From Treponema sp. (GTDB lineage: Bacteria > Spirochaetota > Spirochaetia > Treponematales > Breznakiellaceae), in the NCBI GenBank assembly GCA_009784975.1, contig WQXG01000008.1:1-58777 (forward strand): a DNA stretch of 58,777 nt, given 5' to 3'. The position numbers and the translations under genes were made by a program. Shown here piece by piece: positions 52,843 to 58,777 of this stretch (positions are counted from its first letter, which is position 1; each line of letters begins with the position of its first letter). Below the pieces are notes generated by a model. The model saw only the letters and a list, made by a program, of their open reading frames with translations. It searched no databases and had not been told where the DNA came from.

Positions 52843-53025
52843 TTGGGCACTTTGCAAGGGTCTGTATCTGAGCAGCACATGGCTTACTACCTTGATGAGT
52901 ATACATTTAGATTTAATAGACGAACATCGGCAAGTCGTGGTAAACTGTTTTATAGGCTTATAGAACAGGCAGCAGAGATTAAACCTGTTATTTATAATGA
53001 GATTAAAGATAGAAAAGGAGCCTGA
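52843..53025 (+). pseudogene. C-terminal remnant of an IS1595/ISXO2-like transposase
   Basis: About 60 codons (from TTG 52843 to TGA 53023-53025) encode text typical of the end of IS1595-family transposases: HMAYYLDEYTFRFNRRTS and GKLFYRLIEQA. No catalytic part is present upstream, so it is only a fragment. Its last codons contain the AAAGGAG ribosome site of the next gene, and only two bases separate the two, so the toxin-antitoxin cassette sits directly against the remnant. Confidence 0.8.
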
Positions 53026-53027
53026 TA

Positions 53028-53309
53028 ATGAATAAAAAACTCCCTGTTTTTTCAAAAAGATGTTTTTGGGAACAAGATAGTTCAAAATTAGATTTGGATA
53101 AAAGTAAAAGGTATATTATAACTAAAGTATTAAGTTTTGGCAGTCAAGATGATCATATTGAATTATTTAACTATTATGGATGGGATATAATAAAAGAAGA
53201 AGTGATTCAAATAAAATATTTGAATAAAAAAATAATGAATTTTTTAAGCGTTTTATTTGAAATAAATATAAAATCATTTAAAGCATACAATAATAGAGGT
53301 TTGTTTTGA
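53028..53309 (+). CDS. AbiEi/DUF6922-like antitoxin partner
   Basis: A 93-residue A/T-rich gene product: FSKRCFWEQDSSKLDLDKSK, RYIITKVLSFGSQDDHIEL and FNYYGWDIIKEEVIQIKYLN match the small protein (DUF6922) usually found directly before AbiEii-type nucleotidyltransferase toxins. It probably acts as the antitoxin. The ribosome site AAAGGAG is inside the transposase remnant. Codon use is much more A/T-rich than in neighbouring housekeeping genes, a sign of acquisition. Confidence 0.75.
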   Translation: MNKKLPVFSKRCFWEQDSSKLDLDKSKRYIITKVLSFGSQDDHIELFNYYGWDIIKEEVIQIKYLNKKIMNFLSVLFEINIKSFKAYNNRGLF

Positions 53310-53995
53310 ATATATTTAATAAAACAGTTAATGATTTCTTATGGAAAACATTGTTACAATATCAAAATGAACCTTATTTTGATAATTTCCATTTAGTAGG
53401 TGGAACTTCATTGTCGTTGCAAATTGGACATCGTATTTCTGATGATATTGATTTATTTACAAAAGATAAACTGGATAAAGAAAAATTGTTTGAATATGCA
53501 AAAAAAATACAAAAAAATGTTGAAATATTAAATGATGGCGAAGCAATATATCAATTATATTTTCCTGATAAAGAGTTAAAAATTGATTTTGTTCAATATC
53601 CTTATGATTTAATTGAACCAGTAATAAAAACAAAAGAAGGATTACATATTATAGGAAAAAATGATATTGCGGCTATGAAAATGTCTGCTACTGGAACTAG
53701 AGGATATGAAGCAAAAGATTTTGTTGATTTATTTTATTTATTAAAAGAAATACCTATTGACACTATAATTGAAAATTTTAAGAAAAAATATGAAACAGAA
53801 AATCCTATTCACTATATAAGAAGCATGGTTTATTTTGATGATGTTAAATTAGATTCTTGGAAATCTATTAAAATGATAAATGATCCTTTGTCTGTTAAAG
53901 AAATAAAAGACACCTTAGTCAGAAATGTTAGAGATTATGAAAAAAGAATGTTTAATATGAATAAAAAAGACACAGGAAATAGTGTCGGTAGATAA
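53306..53995 (+). CDS. AbiEii/AbiGii-family nucleotidyltransferase toxin
   Basis: A 229-residue nucleotidyltransferase of the AbiEii/AbiGii group, which act as toxins in phage-abortive type IV toxin-antitoxin pairs. The catalytic motif LVGGTSLSLQIGHR is followed by the metal-binding ISDDIDLF; a KIDFVQYPYDL and an IAAMKMSATGTRGYEAKDFVD segment complete the core. The start is TTG at 53306, overlapping the previous stop by four bases, with GAGG upstream. Strongly A/T-rich codon use matches its partner gene. Confidence 0.88.
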   Translation: MNIFNKTVNDFLWKTLLQYQNEPYFDNFHLVGGTSLSLQIGHRISDDIDLFTKDKLDKEKLFEYAKKIQKNVEILNDGEAIYQLYFPDKELKIDFVQYPYDLIEPVIKTKEGLHIIGKNDIAAMKMSATGTRGYEAKDFVDLFYLLKEIPIDTIIENFKKKYETENPIHYIRSMVYFDDVKLDSWKSIKMINDPLSVKEIKDTLVRNVRDYEKRMFNMNKKDTGNSVGR

Positions 53996-54063
53996 GTGAG
54001 ATATTTATGTCTTATTTATCGTTTAATGTGGTACCAATGGTAAGGTCGCCCGCCCATCGGTTT

Positions 54064-54187
54064 CAGAAATGTATGCCTGGTAAAATACTTGAGGGGTGTC
54101 AGGGGCAAAAAGTGCCGTGTGCATAGCGCACGGTGCTTTTTGGCCGCTGACAGGACCCCAAGTAAAATTTTTAGGCATACATTTCTG
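54064..54187. repeat. MITE-like palindromic element, copy 3 (longer, inverted)
   Basis: Terminal repeats CAGAAATGTATGCCT (54064-54078) and AGGCATACATTTCTG (54173-54187) match those of copies 1 and 2. Read on the minus strand the core contains ACTTGGGGTCCTGTC, the same core as the shorter copies. It has extra arms (tgtgcatagcgcac and aaaagtgcc/ggtgctttt), so the whole folds into a long hairpin. It lies just past the stop of hppA. Confidence 0.8.
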
Positions 54188-54194
54188 TATCTAA

Positions 54195-56324
54195 CTACAT
54201 GATCGAAAACGCAATAGTCACACCAGCAAACACAATAGCAACTGTGGTCGCAAGCACCATAACGTTGTTAAACGACGGACCAGCCGTATCTTTTAACGGA
54301 TCACCGACAGTGTCGCCAATGACTGCTGCTTTGTGCTGTTCGCTGCCCTTGCCGCCGAGGTTGCCGCGTTCTATGTACTTTTTCGCATTGTCCCACGCGC
54401 CGCCTGCATTGAGCATAAATACCGCTAAGGCAAAACCAGCCAGTACGGTTCCTGCGAGGAAACCAACAACGCCAGCCGCGCCTAATATAAAACCTGTAAG
54501 AATCGGCGAAACGATAACAATCAGGGTAGGAGCGATCATTTCTTTTAAAGCGCCTTTTGTGCAAATATCAACACAGGTTGCATAATCTGCCTGAACGCCT
54601 TCTTTGCCTTCCAGCAAACCTACAATTTCTCTGAACTGGCGTCTTACTTCATCTACGATTTTCATTGCCGCGCGCTGAACAGCGGAGATACAAAGAGCGG
54701 AGAAATAGAATACCATTGCAACACCGAAAAAGAAACCTATTAAAACAGGCGGATTGATAACAGAGAGATTAAGCACCTCTTTTCCTGCTTCTATAAGCTT
54801 GTTATTTACCAGATTTACATAGTTAACCAAAAGTACAAGAGCTGTGAATGCGTTTGAAGCGATGGCAAAACCTTTTCCTGTAGCGGCTGTAGTATTGCCT
54901 AATGAGTCAAGGGCATCGGTACGTTCACGCACTTCAGGGGGCAGATTAGCCATTTGCGCGATACCGCCTGCGTTATCTGCAACTGGACCAAAGGCATCGG
55001 TAGCAAGGATGATGGCGTTTGTAGCAAGCATGGCTACTGCGGCAAGTCCTATGCCGTAAAGTCCTGCGTTAAAACTTGCGTAACCGCCGGAAACAAAATA
55101 CGCGGCAAGAACAGCGCCCGAAATTGTTAACATTGGCAGGGTAACAGATTTCATGCCCAGGGACAAACCGCCGATTATAAGGGTTGCAGAACCGGTTTTA
55201 CTTGCTTCTGCAAGCTCACGTGTCGGCTTTGAGGCATCTGAAGTATAATACTCTGTTAAATAGCTGATTATAAAACCGGAGACAATACCTACAACTACCG
55301 CGCCGAAAATACCAAAGGCGAATTCTTCCATGCGGCCGGCATTTTGCGCATTTCTTGCAATAAATAATATTGCCGGTAAAGTTCCGATAGCTGCAAGACC
55401 GCCTGCGATAAATACGCCTCTGCGCAGAGCATTTAAAAGCGTCTTTTGATCAGTCTTTTCTTTTGTCTGCACAAAGAATGTACCGACAATCGACATCAAT
55501 ACACCGATTATACATACAATGATTGGGAGTAACATACCTGCAACACCGTACCCTGCGGCAAAACCTATAGCAACGGTTGCTACAAGAGCGCCAGAGTTAG
55601 ATTGATGAAGGTCTGCGCCCATTCCGGCAACGTCGCCAACGTTATCGCCAACATTGTCAGCAATAACAGCGGGGTTACGCGGATCGTCTTCAGGAATTCC
55701 CGCTTCGACTTTTCCTACAAGGTCTGCGCCTACGTCGGCTGCTTTGGTGAAGATACCGCCGCCGACACGCGCAAATACTGCCATGACCGAAACGCCCATT
55801 CCGAAGGTTATCATTGTTTGCGCTATAACTTCATCGCTGGCGCCGAACACAAACCTGAGAATTGTGTACCATGTAATAACTTCGAGTACCTGGAATCCGT
55901 TGACAACAAAACCCATGACCGTCCCGGATGAAAAAGCTACCCGAAGCGCTCTGTTCAAACCTTTGGTTGCGGCTTGAGCGGTGCGGACATTTGCCCTTGT
56001 TGCAACCTTCAAACCGATAATACCGCAAAGCCCGCAGATAAACCCGCCCGATAAAAAAGCAAAAGGCGTAAACCGGTTAACAAGATTACCGTCACTGGCT
56101 ATTGAAAGCACCAGCAAAACCAGGAACATGATGCCGAAAAAAGCGGCAACTGTAGTGTACTGACGCTTTATATATGCGTCCGCACCTGTACGGATGGCTT
56201 TGGCAATCTTTTTCATGACATCATTGCCTTCATCGTACTTCATCACCTTGCGTCCCTGGAAGAATGCGAATAAGAGCGAAACGGCTGCTCCCAGGAAACC
56301 AACAAAAAACAGATTTTCAATCAT
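54195..56324 (-). CDS. hppA: Membrane-bound K+-dependent inorganic pyrophosphatase (ion pump)
   Basis: A 709-residue integral-membrane PPase with about 16 helices. The substrate site is DVGADLVGKVEAGIPEDDPR (197-216) with DNVGDNVGDVAGMGADL. The position that decides K+ dependence reads GNTTAATGKG (Ala480, Gly483), the K+-dependent type. After GADL the helix-6 text is HQSNSGALVA, with Gln241 where sodium pumps have Glu; no acid is found at the shifted site of plant-type enzymes either. The pumped ion is therefore uncertain. The promoter and AAGGAG are clear. It uses pyrophosphate to energise the membrane. Confidence 0.96.
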   Translation of the reverse strand: MIENLFFVGFLGAAVSLLFAFFQGRKVMKYDEGNDVMKKIAKAIRTGADAYIKRQYTTVAAFFGIMFLVLLVLSIASDGNLVNRFTPFAFLSGGFICGLCGIIGLKVATRANVRTAQAATKGLNRALRVAFSSGTVMGFVVNGFQVLEVITWYTILRFVFGASDEVIAQTMITFGMGVSVMAVFARVGGGIFTKAADVGADLVGKVEAGIPEDDPRNPAVIADNVGDNVGDVAGMGADLHQSNSGALVATVAIGFAAGYGVAGMLLPIIVCIIGVLMSIVGTFFVQTKEKTDQKTLLNALRRGVFIAGGLAAIGTLPAILFIARNAQNAGRMEEFAFGIFGAVVVGIVSGFIISYLTEYYTSDASKPTRELAEASKTGSATLIIGGLSLGMKSVTLPMLTISGAVLAAYFVSGGYASFNAGLYGIGLAAVAMLATNAIILATDAFGPVADNAGGIAQMANLPPEVRERTDALDSLGNTTAATGKGFAIASNAFTALVLLVNYVNLVNNKLIEAGKEVLNLSVINPPVLIGFFFGVAMVFYFSALCISAVQRAAMKIVDEVRRQFREIVGLLEGKEGVQADYATCVDICTKGALKEMIAPTLIVIVSPILTGFILGAAGVVGFLAGTVLAGFALAVFMLNAGGAWDNAKKYIERGNLGGKGSEQHKAAVIGDTVGDPLKDTAGPSFNNVMVLATTVAIVFAGVTIAFSIM

Positions 56325-56388
56325 TAGATTTACTCCTTAAATAATGGACAGGTTGCCGGCGACAGCCGCAGACAGCCAATTGTCTACC

Positions 56389-56418
56389 ATTATCATATAA
56401 AATTCTTAAAAATGTCAA
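56389..56418 (-). promoter_or_regulatory. Promoter of hppA
   Basis: On the minus strand, consensus TTGACA (complement of 56413-56418), 18 bases, GATAAT (complement of 56389-56394). A leader of about 60 bases with AAGGAG follows. Unlike many genes here, hppA thus has an ordinary leader. Confidence 0.7.
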
Positions 56419-56443
56419 CAAGCTTGCTTTTACAAAGCTTGTT
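56417..56443. terminator. Hairpin after the RluA-type gene
   Basis: AACAAGCTT (56417-56425) and AAGCTTGTT (56435-56443) pair around nine bases. On the minus strand it overlaps the RluA stop codon and is followed by a T-rich tract, so it probably terminates that gene. It also overlaps the hppA -35 by two bases. Confidence 0.6.
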
Positions 56444-57068
56444 ATGATGGCATAAAAGGCTTGAAGTATTCCGGCAGCGGAGCATGAATATCGATATTGT
56501 TTTCCCTGATAATCAGCCGGGAAGCATGAAGCAACAGCCGTTTTAGCTTCATTTCCCTGTATAATTTTTTATTTAGGGGGAAATCGCCGTATTTGTCATC
56601 GCCCAGGACCGGATTTCCGTTCATGGCAAGATGGCGGCGGATTTGATGCATTCTTCCCGTGCCAAGTTCCAGTTCCAAAACGGAATATTTCATGTTTTCT
56701 ACCGGCAATGTTCCATTGTAAATTACCCTGTATCGGGTTTCTGACTTTTTTACTTTGCCGCGGATAAGCAGTTCGTCCTTGATAACCCCTTCGTCTTTTT
56801 CGGGCTTGTCTTTGCAAACGGCAATATACATTTTTACCGCGCTGGGGCTTCCCCTGCCCAAAATCCGGGAAAAATTAGAAGCGGCTTCCTGCCCCTTTGC
56901 GGTAAGCAGTACCCCGGAAGTGTCCTTGTCCAGCCGGTGTACCAAAAGGGCGGGGAGAAGTTTATCCAGTGAAGTTTTCACTCCTTTTCCGCCCTGTACG
57001 GCAAGCCCTGCCGGTTTATTGACAATTATCAAACTGTTATCTTCGTACAGAATTTCTATGTTTTTCAC
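56442..57068 (-). CDS. RluA-family pseudouridine synthase
   Basis: A 208-residue pseudouridine synthase if started at GTG 57068 (VKNIEILYEDNSLIIVNKPAG), or 220 residues from ATG 57104. The catalytic Asp lies in VHRLDKDTSGVLL; the C-terminal ELGTGRMHQIRRHLA and PVLGDDKYGD are also typical. The GTG is supported by homology and by TATTAT ending seven bases upstream. RluA-type enzymes modify uridines in rRNA or tRNA; the target site cannot be assigned. Confidence 0.9.
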   Translation of the reverse strand: MKNIEILYEDNSLIIVNKPAGLAVQGGKGVKTSLDKLLPALLVHRLDKDTSGVLLTAKGQEAASNFSRILGRGSPSAVKMYIAVCKDKPEKDEGVIKDELLIRGKVKKSETRYRVIYNGTLPVENMKYSVLELELGTGRMHQIRRHLAMNGNPVLGDDKYGDFPLNKKLYREMKLKRLLLHASRLIIRENNIDIHAPLPEYFKPFMPS

Positions 57069-57135
57069 TTGTTTTATAATATCATTATTTGCTCTGTTGT
57101 GCATTATCGATTATTGGAAGATAATTAAAGTTAGT

Positions 57136-58278
57136 ATGAAAAAACATTTTTTGCTGTTAATTTTTATTCTGGTTTTGCGGACTCTGTCTGCAGAATCCAT
57201 GTATTCGCCTACATGGGGTTTTTATATCGATATTCCGGAGGGTTATGAATATATTGATGGAAACGCAAGGGATCGTTTTTCGTTTGCGGGACCTGAAGGT
57301 TTACGGCTTGATCTGGTGGTCTACAATGGTGTTTTTAACACCATGCTGGATTTGGCAGAAGATGTAAACAGAAGACTGCAAAATAAAGGCGATGTTGATT
57401 TTTTTAAATATAACGGCAAACAAGCGGCTATTATAAAATTGACTTTTGGCGGTTATGACGGCTGGGGGCTTGCTGTTGAACTTGGAAGTCAATCCTCGCC
57501 GGGGGCGGTCCCCATGCTGCTCGCTCTTTCATACTGTCCCGCAGAAAAAAAGGAACTGGAAATTTTTCATTTATCCGCGCTGGATTCAATTGCTCCAACA
57601 GCGGCAGAATGTCTTTATCCGGGTCCGGTTACGGAATATAGTTATCCGCGCGGAGAGGCAAAAAGAACTCCTCTTGCTTTAAGCGGTCTTGGGGACGGTC
57701 TTAGCGTTATGATTTACGAGAACGATGCGGAAGCAGCGCAGGTTTTAATTGAACGTGAATTTCTAATTTGCCAGGCGTATCTTAATACGCCGTTTCTGCA
57801 GGATGCGAGTATTCGTTATTACCGTTTTGTGTACCGCGATTCCTATGATCGTATTAAAGACGCTGTGTCTGTTATCGCAGACAACCTGGGCGGTTTTTCT
57901 GTTTTAAACGATGATCAAAAAAGATCTTTTGCCCAAAGGGTTCTTGCCTTTATTCAGGGTTTTAAATACGAACGTTTTATTACAGACAGTGATTTTTTAA
58001 ATCTTGTAACTGCTGTCACAGAAGGGCGCGGCGACTGCGATAGTCACTCCATGCTTTTTGCGATTATTCTTTCAAACGCAAATATCCGCTCTGCCATGAT
58101 GTTGTCCTATCAATACAGCCATGCCATGGGTCTTGCGGATATTCCAGGCGCCGGAGCGCGTTTTGATGCATACGGAACACAGTGGCTTGTGGCGGAGACC
58201 ACGGCTAAAATAGATATTGGTCTTATTGCTCAGGAGCAGAGTAATCCTCAGCATTGGTTTGCAATTTTGTTTGAATAG
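57136..58278 (+). CDS. Exported transglutaminase-like protein, Treponema type
   Basis: A 380-residue protein with signal peptide MKKHFLLLIFILVLRTLSAES. The N-terminal half (about 25-200) is a beta-rich domain (GFYIDIPEGYEYIDGNA). The C-terminal half contains EGRGDCDSHSMLFAII with the probable nucleophile Cys, SYQYSHAMGLADIPG with a candidate His and YGTQWLVAETT, resembling a transglutaminase-like domain; the aspartate is not obvious. The frame is open far upstream but that part is antisense to the RluA gene. No strong ribosome site is present. Confidence 0.75.
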   Translation: MKKHFLLLIFILVLRTLSAESMYSPTWGFYIDIPEGYEYIDGNARDRFSFAGPEGLRLDLVVYNGVFNTMLDLAEDVNRRLQNKGDVDFFKYNGKQAAIIKLTFGGYDGWGLAVELGSQSSPGAVPMLLALSYCPAEKKELEIFHLSALDSIAPTAAECLYPGPVTEYSYPRGEAKRTPLALSGLGDGLSVMIYENDAEAAQVLIEREFLICQAYLNTPFLQDASIRYYRFVYRDSYDRIKDAVSVIADNLGGFSVLNDDQKRSFAQRVLAFIQGFKYERFITDSDFLNLVTAVTEGRGDCDSHSMLFAIILSNANIRSAMMLSYQYSHAMGLADIPGAGARFDAYGTQWLVAETTAKIDIGLIAQEQSNPQHWFAILFE

Positions 58279-58293
58279 TTTGCGGGGATTGGG

Positions 58294-58367
58294 AAGGACT
58301 CACGCGGAGGCGCAAAGGGCACAAAGACACGGAGGGGAAGATTGCCAAGGACTCACGCGGAGGCGCA
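58294..58367. repeat. 21 bp direct repeats of the 'acgcggaggcgca' family
   Basis: AAGGACTCACGCGGAGGCGCA occurs exactly at 58294-58314 and 58347-58367. Between the copies is cacaaagacacggagg. The following 58385-58448 is a purine-only 'gaagaggggg' tract. Part of the gene-free stretch 58279-58710, which holds repeats only. Confidence 0.75.
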
Positions 58368-58449
58368 GACTGCAAACCGAAGGTTTGAAGGAGGACGCGG
58401 AGGAAGAAGGGGAAGAAGGGGAAGAGGGGGAAGAGGGGGAAGAGGGGGG

Positions 58450-58686
58450 ATTGGGAATTTATATGTCCCTTTAAATTCCCATTTTTAGCCCGAAAAAATC
58501 CCGCGGTCAGCTAGGATTATTTGTATACTATTATAGCATTATTTTAATAAAAAAAGTCAAGATGCCTCCATAAAATGTTGATTTTAAAGAACATAACAAC
58601 TATTTTCTGCCTACACCGAGCTTACGTTTTACCCCATAAAATCAGCAGATAATTGGGAATTTAAAGGGACGTTTAAATTCCCAATT
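58450..58686. repeat. Pair of inverted hairpin repeats
   Basis: A hairpin of TGGGAATTTA and TAAATTCCCA at about 58452-58481 is repeated, in opposite orientation and with 15 bp arms (AATTGGGAATTTAAA, 58651-58665, and TTTAAATTCCCAATT, 58672-58686). Both contain the same gtccc/gggac loop. Together they bracket about 165 bases without a gene; a TATACTATTATA-like stretch at 58534-58545 may contain a promoter. Confidence 0.6.
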
Positions 58687-58710
58687 TGCTAAAAAAAAGG
58701 GGAGATAACA

Positions 58711-58777
58711 ATGAAAAAAGAACAAAGAACAAAGACAAAAGAACAAAGAACAATGAGCAAAGAACAAAGAATAATGA
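58711..58777 (+). other. Start of a possible repetitive reading frame, or simple-sequence repeat
   Basis: After a strong GGGGAG (58699-58704) an ATG at 58711 opens a frame of (T/K)KEQRT repeats that runs off the window. The DNA is built of aaagaacaa-type units. It may be a tandem non-coding repeat with a chance ribosome site, or the start of a lysine-glutamine-arginine-rich protein. The window ends too soon to tell. Confidence 0.3.

Noticed and set aside
56755-57135. Long upstream extension of the exported transglutaminase-like protein
   Set aside because: It is antisense to the RluA gene, and the signal peptide begins at 57136.
58385-58448. Acidic low-complexity protein from the gaagaggggg tract
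   Set aside because: The frame is only a purine repeat without start signals; more likely non-coding repeat.

Overview
The window reads as one chromosome segment of a spirochaete, most likely Treponema or a close relative from a fibre-degrading gut or rumen setting. This is an inference from the gene content: two Treponema-style outer-membrane barrel paralogues, many short-signal lipoproteins, a Maf/DUF115 motility-type glycosyltransferase, paired cyclic-nucleotide-binding proteins, a K+-dependent membrane pyrophosphatase, and genes for cellulose and xylose use (a GH5 lipoprotein, a GH94 cellobiose phosphorylase, xylA and xylB). There is no rRNA, tRNA or CRISPR array that I can see.

Layout. 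1-807: the 5' part of an Rpn/PD-(D/E)XK 'transposase' nuclease, then a gene-poor stretch with a large palindromic repeat. 808-5072: two barrel paralogues and a GH5 cellulase lipoprotein. 5131-12110: a tight operon MoxR ATPase - DUF58 - transglutaminase - PQQ propeller lipoprotein - MFS. 12148-15305: Hsp20 and cellobiose phosphorylase. 15359-18816: phosphodiesterase, two cyclic-nucleotide-binding proteins and an amidohydrolase, one minus-strand operon. 18964-22050: PHP phosphatase, BrnTA toxin-antitoxin, ComM. 22203-26176: aminotransferase, xylA, xylB. 26326-32915: trehalase-like glycosidase - ppx - ppk - mscS, a polyphosphate operon. 32942-35714: peptide-binding lipoprotein - ispF - nth. 35756-41895: orphan HigA, PHP phosphatase, Rsm22-type methyltransferase, propeller/deacetylase fusion, small proteins, LysM-M23 peptidase. 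41941-46231: lepB, a class B PBP, DUF115. 46224-53995: accessory region with lipoproteins, HicAB, AbiE-type toxin-antitoxin, XRE regulators, a transposase remnant and a large surface beta-helix protein, marked by three copies of a palindromic MITE-like element. 54195-58278: hppA, RluA-type synthase and a second transglutaminase-like exported protein. 58279-58777: repeat-rich, no confident gene.

How it fits together. An exported GH5 enzyme would release cello-oligosaccharides, cellobiose phosphorylase would give glucose-1-phosphate while sparing ATP, and XylA/XylB would feed xylose to the pentose phosphate pathway. Phosphate-bond economy recurs (phosphorylase, pyrophosphatase, polyphosphate kinase/exopolyphosphatase).

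The most interesting signal is regulatory. At least six genes on both strands (GH94, peptide-binding lipoprotein, lepB, hicA, xylB, the 46.2 kb transglutaminase) have no Shine-Dalgarno sequence but carry a -35/17 bp/-10 promoter whose -10 box ends 6-7 nt before the start codon, the geometry of leaderless mRNAs. Several further genes show the -10 part alone. Other highlights are a 24 bp perfect palindrome inside the hicA promoter, a family of 73-124 bp palindromic elements, and an unusual membrane pyrophosphatase lacking the usual helix-6 glutamate.
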